Shown here one piece after another: positions 42,319 through 50,990 of a stretch of DNA of 64,000 nucleotides. Numbering within the stretch: the first letter of the stretch is position 1; each line of letters opens with the position of its first letter. Below the pieces are notes generated by a model. That model made no database searches. It was not told the DNA's origin and saw only the letters and a program-made list of their open reading frames with translations. This DNA comes from an uncultured beta proteobacterium (GTDB lineage Bacteria; Pseudomonadota; Gammaproteobacteria; Burkholderiales; Burkholderiaceae_C): NCBI GenBank assembly GCA_903951445.1, contig CAJBBZ010000285.1, forward strand, positions 1 through 64,000. The letters run 5' to 3'. Made by a program: the position numbers and the translations under genes.

Positions 42319-43239
42319 CTACGACGTCAACCCCGCATACGCCAGCGCAATCGCGCAGGCCAAGCGGGCGTTATTCAAGACCAAGGCAATATTCGATATA
42401 AGGCTATCCCCGCCGGTGAGTTCGTTGACGCGGGCCAGCAAAAACGGGGTGCTGGCTTTGCCGCTGATGCCTTGGGCGCTGGCTTCTTGCAGGGCCTGGG
42501 CGATGGCGCGGTCTATGGTGTCCCGCTCCATAGCGTGCTCGGTGGGTATCGGGTTGGCCACCACCATACCGCCGGGCAGGCCCAGCGCCCACTGCGCGTG
42601 CATGGCCTTTGCAATAGCGTGCGCCGAGTCCAGCCGGTAGTCCACCTTAAAACCACTTTCGCGGGTAAAAAATGCGGGCAAGGCCTCGGTTTGGTAGCCC
42701 ACTACCGGCACGCCCTGGGTTTCTAAATACTCCAAGGTTAGGCGCAAATCGAGTATCGACTTCGCCCCCGCGCACACCACCGCCACGGGGGTTTGCGCCA
42801 GCTCTTGCAAGTCCGCCGAGATATCAAAACTCTGCTCCGCGCCCCGGTGTACGCCGCCGATGCCGCCAGTGGCAAACACCCGTATGCCCGCCAGCGCGGC
42901 GATGCGCATGGTGGCGGCCACCGTAGTCGCGCCATCAGCGCCTGCGGCCACGACAAAACCCATGTCGCGGCGACTGACCTTGGTGACTTTATGGCCGGCG
43001 CGGCCCAGTCGCTCGATCTGCGCGGCGGACAAACCGGCTTGCAAGCGCCCCTGCACGATAGCCACCGTGGCCGGCACTGCGCCATGGGCGCGCACCTCGG
43101 CCTCGACCCGCAGCGCCGTCTCAACGTTCTGCGGATACGGCATGCCGTGCGAAATGATGGTGGACTCCAAAGCCACCACCGCCTGCCCTTGGGCCAGGGC
43201 GGTTTGCACTTCAGGGGCGATGTCTAAATACGAGTTCAT
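42319..43239 (-). CDS. psuG: pseudouridine-5'-phosphate glycosidase
   Basis: VVALESTIISHGMPYPQNVETALRVE, KVSRRDMGFVVAAGADGATTVAATM, FATGGIGGVHRGAEQSFDISADLQELAQTPVAVVCAGAKSILDL. Confidence 0.96.
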   Translation of the reverse strand: MNSYLDIAPEVQTALAQGQAVVALESTIISHGMPYPQNVETALRVEAEVRAHGAVPATVAIVQGRLQAGLSAAQIERLGRAGHKVTKVSRRDMGFVVAAGADGATTVAATMRIAALAGIRVFATGGIGGVHRGAEQSFDISADLQELAQTPVAVVCAGAKSILDLRLTLEYLETQGVPVVGYQTEALPAFFTRESGFKVDYRLDSAHAIAKAMHAQWALGLPGGMVVANPIPTEHAMERDTIDRAIAQALQEASAQGISGKASTPFLLARVNELTGGDSLISNIALVLNNARLACAIALAYAGLTS

Positions 43240-44168
43240 GGTGTGGTGTGTTGCATGTGGTGTTGCACGGCCTGCACGCTCAGCGTCGGGGCATTGGCTG
43301 CGGGGCTGGAAAGGGTAATTTCGGCACAGGCCATGGCCCACGCCAGCGCCTTCTCTAGCGGCCAGCCCTGCAAATGACCATACACCAAGCCGCCCATCAA
43401 GGCATCGCCCGCGCCGGTAGCGCTTAGCACCGGCACTGCGCGCGCCGGGCGGTGGCCGCAGCGGCCATCGGCATCGCACCAGGCCACGCCTTGCGCGCCC
43501 AGGCTGATCAGCACCCGGCCCACGCCCTGGCGGTGCAAGGCCAGCGCGGCGTCGCAGGCGTCTTGCGTGCTGGCAATAGTGCGGCCCCACAAAGCCTGCG
43601 CCTCTAGGCGGTTGGCCTTCAGGGTGTGGACATGCGCCAGCACCGCGCCCAGACGCGTGCACTTGGCCGCCGACACCGCCTCGGCAAACAGCGCCGGGTG
43701 CGCCACTTCGGTGGCCAACCACTGCCACACATCGGGCCGTAAATTGCAGTCCGCCACCAACACCGCCGCGCTGCGCAAGAGTGCCATTTGCGGGTGCAAT
43801 AGCGCAGGCGTGAGCGCATCCATGATGTCCATGTCGTTCACCGCTACATCCATATCGCCATCGGCGCGGTGCAGGCACACATAGGTGGCGCTGCGCTGGC
43901 CGGGCAGCGTCAGGCAGGCGCGCATATCCAGCCCCATGGCCGCGCCCGATTGCCGCAAAGCCTGGCCAAACACATCGTCGCCCAGCACGCCCACCAAGCG
44001 CGCGTCTTGCCCCAGGCGCACCAAGTTTTCCGCCACATTGCGCGCCACCCCGCCAGGGCTGCACTGCACCTGGCCGGGATTGGAATCGCCTGCGCGCAGC
44101 GCGCTGTGCGCATGAACGGAGACATCCAGATTGATGCCGCCTAGGAGGGTGATGTGCGGTGGGGACAA
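43236..44168 (-). CDS. psuK: PfkB-family carbohydrate kinase, pseudouridine kinase
   Basis: LLGGINLDVSVHAHSALRAGDSNPGQVQCSPGGVARNVAENLVRLG; LSATGAGDALMGGLVYG; TTG start assumed at 44168. Confidence 0.88.
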   Translation of the reverse strand: MSPPHITLLGGINLDVSVHAHSALRAGDSNPGQVQCSPGGVARNVAENLVRLGQDARLVGVLGDDVFGQALRQSGAAMGLDMRACLTLPGQRSATYVCLHRADGDMDVAVNDMDIMDALTPALLHPQMALLRSAAVLVADCNLRPDVWQWLATEVAHPALFAEAVSAAKCTRLGAVLAHVHTLKANRLEAQALWGRTIASTQDACDAALALHRQGVGRVLISLGAQGVAWCDADGRCGHRPARAVPVLSATGAGDALMGGLVYGHLQGWPLEKALAWAMACAEITLSSPAANAPTLSVQAVQHHMQHTTP

Positions 44169-44172
44169 GGAC

Positions 44173-44514
44173 TTATCCGGCAAGCAGGCGGCGCGACAGG
44201 AGCGACTGCATATCGCGCCGGCCATCTACGATGAGGTAAACCAGCACCTGGCGGTCCAGAACCCGGTAAATCACGCGATAGGGCTTGAAGCTCGTTTGCC
44301 GGTACTCCTTGATTCCCAAGGCCAGCAATTCCTTGGGGTAACTGCCTCGCTCTGGGAAGTGCGCCAAATCTGACACAACGCGGCCCAGGCGGTCCAGCAC
44401 CGAATTGGCGTTGGCTTGGCTATCAAACTCAGCGATGTAGTCGTACAAGGCCTCTAAGTCTTGCTCGGCGCCTTGGGTGAGCAGGACTTGGTATTGCTTT
44501 GCTTTGCTGGCCAT
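44173..44514 (-). CDS. RelE/ParE family toxin
   Basis: YQVLLTQGAEQDLEALYDYIAEFDSQANANSVLDRL, FPERGSYPKELLALGIKEYRQTSFKPYRVIYRVLDRQVLVYLIVDGRRDM. Confidence 0.92.
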   Translation of the reverse strand: MASKAKQYQVLLTQGAEQDLEALYDYIAEFDSQANANSVLDRLGRVVSDLAHFPERGSYPKELLALGIKEYRQTSFKPYRVIYRVLDRQVLVYLIVDGRRDMQSLLSRRLLAG

Positions 44515-44789
44515 CAGGCCGCAGCGCGCTTGGCGCGCAATCGGGTGAGCACCTGCGCCACCGGCTTGACCCGGCCCGCAGCCAAATCTTGGTTGCCTAG
44601 GGCGAGTACCTTGAGCAGCGCCAGCGTCTCTTGGGCTTGCTCATAAGACGCCACATCTTGCAACACCGCCTTGGCCTCGCCATTTTGGGTAATCAGCAAG
44701 GGTTCGCGATTTGCAGTTAGCTGGGCCAGCACTTCAGCAGCGTTGGCCTTCAAGTAACTGATGGGTTTGACTTGGGTGGAAAAGTGCAT
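44514..44789 (-). CDS. Phd/YefM family antitoxin
   Basis: KPISYLKANAAEVLAQLTANREPLLITQNGEAKAVLQDVASYEQ; overlaps toxin start. Confidence 0.92.
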   Translation of the reverse strand: MHFSTQVKPISYLKANAAEVLAQLTANREPLLITQNGEAKAVLQDVASYEQAQETLALLKVLALGNQDLAAGRVKPVAQVLTRLRAKRAAA

Positions 44790-44809
44790 GGTAATTTGAC
44801 TTGTAAATG

Positions 44810-44832
44810 ATTAGACTGAATATAGTCTTAAT
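44810..44832. promoter_or_regulatory. candidate TA operator/promoter palindrome
   Basis: ATTAGACTGAATATAGTCTTAAT: inverted AGACT/AGTCT overlapping an AT-rich box upstream of the antitoxin. Confidence 0.5.
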
Positions 44833-45061
44833 CTGGTCTTGCTGCAATGTGAACGGGGGGGGGAAAAGTTTCTCTATTTCCCTTAATTGTGATGAAACGC
44901 AGACTGCCCTTTGCGCACCAGCCGCAGCGCGTCAGGCAATAGCGCTTCTTCTCCTCCATGCCTTGCTCAATAATTTCGTGCGCGACGAAGGCCTTTGTCA
45001 GCCCGTTGCGCCACGCCAAAAAATCGAGTCGCCGCTCGATTTCCAAGGTGAACGGAAGCAA
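44828..45061 (-). pseudogene. decayed ribbon-helix-helix (RelB/CopG-like) antitoxin remnant
   Basis: FTLEIERRLDFLAWRNGLTKAFVAHEIIEQ resembles RHH antitoxin N-terminus; a shifted frame downstream gives LRLVRKGQS, typical of the family C-terminal part. Confidence 0.5.
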
Positions 45062-45249
45062 AGTAGCGATGACCTGATTTCCATTTAGTTGTCTGCATTC
45101 AACGTATCACAGAAGACCATGAAGGGGACAAATGGGGTTTGCCCGGACACCCGAGATAGAAGCATTTTCAGCAGCGCAATGCTTACCTAGCGCACGATAA
45201 AAATGTGCCTTTAATGCCAGCCGAAAGTCAACTGTAGACGGCTCTCGTC

Positions 45250-46503
45250 TTATCCAAATTCAAATTCCACCCGACGAAGCGATGATTTGATGGCTTGCGC
45301 AAATCTACCGGAGGAGGACGTGACGTACTCCAGAAGATCTACTGGAAAGTTCTCAAAATTACTATTTGCAAACTGCATATGCAATTGAATAAGCGCCAGC
45401 GTCGCATCTGGCTTTTCTTTTTCCTGGCTCTGCCATTGCTCCAAAATATCGCGCGCTCGCTCATGTGAGCGTTGATTGCCTTTTCTAAGGCCAGCAAAAA
45501 TATCTGGATGCTTGACTTTAAGCCCCAACAGCCACGTGTCAAGTACCGGAAATGCCCTGTTAGGTGACATCACCCACCAGGCAGCAAGGCGCTTAGTTTC
45601 TCTTGCGGTAAGGCCGAGTATGTGGGCAATCAACGCCAGGCAATACACGTTTTCATTAAGTCTGCCTGAGTCGTGGGGCTGCCTGGTTCTCCCATCGACT
45701 ATGGGAATAATGGCGGAAATGAAATCTTCCATTGGGGATTTGTCCCGATTGTTATTTTGACTAACAGGGATGTGTAATGGATAGTCGATGAATTTGTCTA
45801 AATACATTTGCCCGCTCGACCCTACCCCGTAAAACACTTCGATCGTTTTTTGAACTTGCTCCCGATTCCAAAGGAGGATGTAGATAACACTATCTAAATC
45901 GAAGAGGTGTTTCAATCGCTCCAGAAATCTCACGGCAAAGCCAGGTGAACAGCGGTCTAACTCATCTACAAAAATAACCAGCTTACCTCCGTTTTCGGAA
46001 ATAGTTTTGTTAAGTAAGTCCTTTAGATGGCCTAAATTTTTTTGTTTCTCTCTGGACGCCTCAAGGTGTTTTTGAATGTATTTTTGTGTCTCCGTTTTGC
46101 CCGCATCTGCCGCTTCTTTGGTAATTTCTTCACCCATTCCCGCGTAATTAGCAGCAGCGTTGATGACCGCCTTTGCAGCTAACGGCAGGATTGCTGCAAG
46201 CACTGGTGCAACTTTCTCTATAAATGTTTGTGATGGCTCAGGGTCCAATTTCGCGGCGATTGCGGCTATGAGTGATACAGCAGGATCGTCGCTCCAGTCG
46301 GCCTCGAACACATCGAGCCAGATTGTCTTCATTTGTTGTTTTTGGTCTAGCTTTTGCTTCAAATTTTTCCCTGCCCACGTTTTGCCTACTCCCCATTCGC
46401 CGTCGATAGCTATCACCCCTTTGTCCAACCGGGTGATGAGCGTTAGTAGGCCATCCAAGTAGGGGCCTCGGTTAAGGGAGTCTGTTGGCATGTCGCTTGT
46501 CAT
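45250..46503 (-). CDS. KAP family P-loop NTPase
   Basis: GVIAIDGEWGVGKTWAGKNLKQKL (Walker A); KLVIFVDELDRCSPGFAVRFLERLKHLFDLDSVIYILLWNREQ (KAP Walker B). Confidence 0.9.
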   Translation of the reverse strand: MTSDMPTDSLNRGPYLDGLLTLITRLDKGVIAIDGEWGVGKTWAGKNLKQKLDQKQQMKTIWLDVFEADWSDDPAVSLIAAIAAKLDPEPSQTFIEKVAPVLAAILPLAAKAVINAAANYAGMGEEITKEAADAGKTETQKYIQKHLEASREKQKNLGHLKDLLNKTISENGGKLVIFVDELDRCSPGFAVRFLERLKHLFDLDSVIYILLWNREQVQKTIEVFYGVGSSGQMYLDKFIDYPLHIPVSQNNNRDKSPMEDFISAIIPIVDGRTRQPHDSGRLNENVYCLALIAHILGLTARETKRLAAWWVMSPNRAFPVLDTWLLGLKVKHPDIFAGLRKGNQRSHERARDILEQWQSQEKEKPDATLALIQLHMQFANSNFENFPVDLLEYVTSSSGRFAQAIKSSLRRVEFEFG

Positions 46504-46871
46504 TGATTTGCCTTTGCTGTGAAGTTTTGTATTACGCGCAAGTAGGTTCTCTAACTGCAATTTAGGAAGTGCAGAGAAAAGTACGAAAGGCATTCTGTGC
46601 CTCTCCAATCTAGCAACCCCGCTGACATTGCGCCAATGGTTGGCGCTTTAGTTCGGTGGCTTTGCGTCGCCGGCTTTCACCGGGTTTGCCCTTCAATATT
46701 TTTCAATCGGTCAAGGGCTGTACCGATTTGAAAAGGATAGCACAGAGGCAAGGCGTTGATTCGTTTTTGTCGGTAGGCGACAACGCCTTTTCGTGAACTT
46801 ACCGTCACAGCTTTAATGGCCCGCGTCACGGCCGCTCAGCAGCAATTTCCCGCGCCTAATCCGCCGTCCTT

Positions 46872-48191
46872 TCAGTCCAACCTAGCCATCTTTTGCGCAG
46901 CCCCAAGCTGCATCTCGTCCAATGCCTGCACGCAGGGCTTAAACGAAGGGCTTAATTGATCGTCTTCAGACAAGCGGTGCACATAGGCGCGGGCCAGGTC
47001 AAGTGCCCCGCGCCATGTTGCACCGTGCACCGCGCTGTGCAAATTGGCGGCGCTTAGGCTGTCGCGTAATACGCCGCCGCTGGTGGGGCTAAAGGCCATG
47101 GGCAGCATGTCGTAAGCGGGGCTTGGGGCGTAGGGTTGGCCGCTGTCGCTGACAAAAGACAAATTGCCCGCATGCATATCGGTGTTGCCAATCAGCGTGC
47201 CAAATGCAAACAGCAGCGCTGCTCTGGCGTGGGCCTCTGGCGTGATGACGCCACATTGCGCCAACTGCGCGGTAATGACGGGCCAGGGCGCCAGGGCATT
47301 GCCCACAAACTCGCCGTCCAATGAGGCCAGCGATATCAATGCGCGTCGGCCATGCAGGCCCACGCGGTCAAAGCGCTCTAGCGCTAAAAAGCGCTGCGTG
47401 CCCACGTCCAGCAGCCGCGAGCGCGCTGCCGCAATGCCCGCGCCGTGCAGCGTCTCTAGGGCCAAGTGTTCGGCCACCAGCAGGTCGCGCCAGCGGGTGC
47501 TGACCGGGCTGACCTCTGCCGCCGTGAACTTGACCAGCACATGCCCCGTCGCGCTCAGGGCGCAAAACTTGGGCTGCTCGCCTCCGGCGGACGACCAGGT
47601 CGCATCGGCGCTGATCGCTTTCGCGGCCAAGCGCGGGTAGTCTGCGGGGGCGCAGGCTTGGGGCGTGGGGGCGTTGACAAAGTGGTCGCGGGCCAGCTCG
47701 CCCAGCAGCAGATTGCCCACCGGGTCGGCGCCGCTGGCCAGCAAGGCGCGCAGCGCATCGGTGTCGCTCCAGTGCCGCACGTCGGCGGGCAGGCCCAGGC
47801 TGGGCGCATGGCGGTGGGCATAGGCCCGCCCCAAAAAGCCCTGTGGCCGCATGTCGTTCAGCCACCAGGGCAGGCCTTCGTAGTGCGTGCTGACGCCATC
47901 GGTCTGCACCATGACAAACCCATCGGGCCGCACCGGGTACAAGGTGCCCAGTGCAACGATTTGGCCGGTGGCGCTGACCCGGTAGACCGCAATATCGGGC
48001 AAGGGCCGAAACCGGTCCCGAAGTGCATAGCGGGTGGCGCGCGCCGCACCAATGCGGACGATGTCGCCTGCCATGCTCCCGATCGCCCGCGTGAGCGTAG
48101 CCCGCGAAACCTGGAGGCGCACGCGCAGCGCTTCACTGGCCACCGGGCCGGCGGCTAAGGCATCGCGTATGGGGGCGGAGCGGTCATCCAT
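46872..48191 (-). CDS. HipA family toxin, YjjJ type, with N-terminal HTH
   Basis: N-terminal LRVRLQVSRATLTRAIGSM; SAGGEQPKFCA; FLALERFDR; GNTDMHAGNLSF; AYDMLPM. Confidence 0.88.
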   Translation of the reverse strand: MDDRSAPIRDALAAGPVASEALRVRLQVSRATLTRAIGSMAGDIVRIGAARATRYALRDRFRPLPDIAVYRVSATGQIVALGTLYPVRPDGFVMVQTDGVSTHYEGLPWWLNDMRPQGFLGRAYAHRHAPSLGLPADVRHWSDTDALRALLASGADPVGNLLLGELARDHFVNAPTPQACAPADYPRLAAKAISADATWSSAGGEQPKFCALSATGHVLVKFTAAEVSPVSTRWRDLLVAEHLALETLHGAGIAAARSRLLDVGTQRFLALERFDRVGLHGRRALISLASLDGEFVGNALAPWPVITAQLAQCGVITPEAHARAALLFAFGTLIGNTDMHAGNLSFVSDSGQPYAPSPAYDMLPMAFSPTSGGVLRDSLSAANLHSAVHGATWRGALDLARAYVHRLSEDDQLSPSFKPCVQALDEMQLGAAQKMARLD

Positions 48192-48415
48192 GGCGTGTCA
48201 TTGAAACGATTTATGTGTCGATATGTGAAACAATACTTGAAGCAATTGTAAGGCCAAAAAGTACGCGCTTTTGCTAGCGTCCCTCTGGCCTATGCCGCTG
48301 GCAGAGCGGCGCATTGAACCTGCAAAAATTCGGCGTGTGCAAAGCGCCTGGATGCCGCACCGGCGATTAATGCCCCGCATACACTCGCCCCGTCGCCATT
48401 TCCACCCCGCGCCCC

Positions 48416-48880
48416 ATGGCCCTTCAATCCTTCCCAAAAAATAAACCGCAGCGGTCACTGCCAACCGCCGCCGCCCTGCTAGGCCTGGCGCTGCTGGCCT
48501 GCCCGCTTGCCGCACAGGCCGCGCCGCAATTGCAGTGCAGCTTTGACGTGAACTCCGAGACCCACCACAAAACCTTTGGCGTGGTGACAGATCCTTACAC
48601 CACGCCTGCGGTGCCCATTGGCAACCGCTTTCGCTTCAAGGCCATCTTGCTCGCTGCCGGGCCGGACGCCGGGGGCGCATCGGGCCTAGAGAGTATTAAT
48701 TTGTACGTGTACTACAACACGCGCCGCCAGCCCATGGTCATGCAGCACACCCGCTTTTTGCAACCGGTGGCGCAGACGGCGCCCCAGCCTGATGCGCTGA
48801 CGGGCCGGGTGTCTTTATACTCGCCGCTGCTGGGCAAAGAGCTTCAATACCAATGCGCCCTGGCCGAGGTGGCGCCATGA
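48416..48880 (+). CDS. secreted protein of unknown function
   Basis: Signal peptide-like LPTAAALLGLALLACPLAAQA followed by APQLQCSFDVNSETHHKTFGV; overlaps downstream capA-like start. Confidence 0.7.
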   Translation: MALQSFPKNKPQRSLPTAAALLGLALLACPLAAQAAPQLQCSFDVNSETHHKTFGVVTDPYTTPAVPIGNRFRFKAILLAAGPDAGGASGLESINLYVYYNTRRQPMVMQHTRFLQPVAQTAPQPDALTGRVSLYSPLLGKELQYQCALAEVAP

Positions 48881-49995
48881 TGCGCCGCTCGCATAGCGCC
48901 GCGCTGGCCACGAGCGCAATGAAGGCGCGCGCACTTTTTGCAGCGCTCGCATATGGCCTCTTGCTGCTGGCCTGTATGGCACAGCCCTTGTTCGCGGCAG
49001 AAACCAGCCCGACCCAAGCCACCGCCAAGCCCGCCCACGTACCCGCTGCGAAAAAGCACAAAGACAAAGCGCACCACACTTCCAATAAGCAGGCCAACGT
49101 AAGTGCGCGCAGGCCGGACACTGCCGGGCCACTCTCTTTGGTCGTGGTGGGAGACATCATGCTGGAAGACGGCCCCATGGACGCCATGCGCAAAGGGCAA
49201 GACCCTTTTGCTGGCTTTGCCCGTTTGTTTGCGGGGGCCGATATTCGTATCGGCAACCTGGAATGCGTGGTCGCCACCACCGGCAGCCCAGAGGACGACA
49301 AGCCCAATGTTTTTCGCGTGCATCCGCGCGCCTTGAAGTACATCAAGCGCCACTTTGACGCTGTGGGCCTGGCCAACAACCATTCGGGCGACTACGGCCA
49401 CGAAGCGTTTGCGCAAATGCTCGGCTTGCTCAAGCACAACAAGATCGGCGTCTATGGCGGCGGCATGAACCTGTCTGAGGCGCACACGCCCTGGATCATC
49501 GAGCGCAAAGGCGTGCGCGTGGCTATCTTGGGCTACAACGAGTTTCAGCCGCGCAGCTTTGAAGCCGACACCGACCGCCCTGGCGTGGCGTGGAGCGAAG
49601 ATTCGCAAGTGCTGCGCGACATCCGCGCCGCACGCACCATTCACAAAGCCGATGTGGTGATTCCAGTCATGCACTGGGGCTGGGAAGACCCCATCGCCAA
49701 CGACCGCCAGCGCCAACTCGCCCGGCTGATGATCGACGCCGGCGCCGACGCCGTGATAGGCGGCCACCCGCACCAGTTGCAAGACACAGAGCGCTACAAA
49801 GGCAAACCGATTTTTTACAGCCTGGGCAATTTTGTGTTCGACGGCTTTCCGCTACCCATCAACTACATCGGCTGGGCCTTGCGCATGGAGTTGGATAAAA
49901 ACGGGGTGCAAAAAGTGGAGGCGCATGTTTCGCACATCGGCCCTACGGGCTTGCCTAAGCCGGGCAAAGTGCTGGCGGACCCGAGCTTGAAGTAG
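48877..49995 (+). CDS. CapA family protein (PGA_cap metallophosphatase)
   Basis: LSLVVVGDIMLEDGPMDAMRKGQDPFAGFARLFAGADIRIGNLECVV, ANNHSGDYG, VIPVMHWGWEDP, DAVIGGHPHQLQDTERYKGKPIFYSLGNFVFD. Confidence 0.93.
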   Translation: MMRRSHSAALATSAMKARALFAALAYGLLLLACMAQPLFAAETSPTQATAKPAHVPAAKKHKDKAHHTSNKQANVSARRPDTAGPLSLVVVGDIMLEDGPMDAMRKGQDPFAGFARLFAGADIRIGNLECVVATTGSPEDDKPNVFRVHPRALKYIKRHFDAVGLANNHSGDYGHEAFAQMLGLLKHNKIGVYGGGMNLSEAHTPWIIERKGVRVAILGYNEFQPRSFEADTDRPGVAWSEDSQVLRDIRAARTIHKADVVIPVMHWGWEDPIANDRQRQLARLMIDAGADAVIGGHPHQLQDTERYKGKPIFYSLGNFVFDGFPLPINYIGWALRMELDKNGVQKVEAHVSHIGPTGLPKPGKVLADPSLK

Positions 49996-50064
49996 GGTAG
50001 AGCCACTCCACGGCGCGGTGCGAGCGTACTGGAAAATGTGTATACAAACGTGTACCATGGCGCG

Positions 50065-50349
50065 ATGCAAATCAGGGGGTTTGACTGGGACAGCGGTAAC
50101 TGGCCGAAGTGCGGCCAGCATGGTGTCTCGCGCGAAGAAATCGAGCAGGTGCTGACAAGCACACCCGCCGTGATGCCCGACCCGCACCCCGATGAGCCGC
50201 GCATGCGGGCGATTGGACGCACGGCGACAGGGCGCTACGTATTTATGGTGTTCATGTTGCGCGAGCGCGATGGCCAAAAATTGCTCCGCCCCATTAGTGC
50301 CCGCTACATGCATCAGAAAGAGATTGATCACTATGAAAACCAAACTTAA
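50065..50349 (+). CDS. brnT: BrnT family toxin
   Basis: IRGFDWDSGNWPKCGQHGVSREEIEQVLTS...GRTATGRYVFMVFMLRERDGQKLLRPISARYMHQKEIDHYE (DUF497 layout). Confidence 0.9.
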   Translation: MQIRGFDWDSGNWPKCGQHGVSREEIEQVLTSTPAVMPDPHPDEPRMRAIGRTATGRYVFMVFMLRERDGQKLLRPISARYMHQKEIDHYENQT

Positions 50350-50590
50350 ACCGTTGCCGTCGCTGACCAATGATGCTCAGGCGCAGCATTTCGTTAGTGA
50401 AGCAGACCTTTCGCACTACGACTTGTCGGACTTTAAGCCGACCCGCTTTGAGTTCGAGCCCAAGGCCGCCGCACTCAACTTGCGCTTGCCCCAGAATTTG
50501 CTCGATGCTTTGAAGGTAAAGGCCAAAGCCAAAGGCATTCCCTACACCCGCTACGTGCGACTGGTGCTTGAAAACGACGTGGCGCAATAG
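50333..50590 (+). CDS. CopG/BrnA family antitoxin
   Basis: Overlaps brnT; KAAALNLRLPQNLLDALKVKAKAKGIPYTRYVRLVLENDV. Confidence 0.88.
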   Translation: MKTKLKPLPSLTNDAQAQHFVSEADLSHYDLSDFKPTRFEFEPKAAALNLRLPQNLLDALKVKAKAKGIPYTRYVRLVLENDVAQ

Positions 50591-50699
50591 ACTAATTCGT
50601 TTTTTGCAAACCGGGGAAGGCGTTAGCGGACCCGACGCTGAAGTGAGGCGCGGTCTCACACCATAGAATTGCCCAGGACGTATCGACCGAGGTAGCTTC

Positions 50700-50990
50700 A
50701 TGAAACCATCTGCCGTTTTAGCCCGCAGCCGAGAGCGAATCCGCGCGCTGGCGCTGGAGCATGGAGTTTCCAATCCGCGCGTATTCGGATCTGTGCTACG
50801 CGAAGAGGATTCTGAATCCAGCGACTTGGATATTCTGGTGGACCCTTCTCCCCGGACCTCGCTATTGGACATTGCCAAACTGCAAATGCGACTGGAATCC
50901 GAGCTAGGCATACACGTTGATGTACTAACCCCGAGGGCTTTGCCGCTTTCGTTTAGGGGAGATGTTCTAGCGCTTGCGCAGCCGGTATGA
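50700..50990 (+). CDS. mntA: MNT-type nucleotidyltransferase (MntA antitoxin)
   Basis: GVSNPRVFGSVLREEDSESSDLDILVDPSPRTSLLDIAKLQMRLESELGIHVDVLT. Confidence 0.92.
   Translation: MKPSAVLARSRERIRALALEHGVSNPRVFGSVLREEDSESSDLDILVDPSPRTSLLDIAKLQMRLESELGIHVDVLTPRALPLSFRGDVLALAQPV

Noticed and set aside
43240-44064. N-terminal half of the 581-aa ORF read as a fusion to psuG
   Set aside because: This part is psuK DNA read in a wrong frame; psuG starts at MNSYLDIAPEVQTAL (43239).
46750-46789. Possible integron attC site
   Set aside because: Arms are in the opposite orientation to the attC core pattern and there is no integrase or cassette array.
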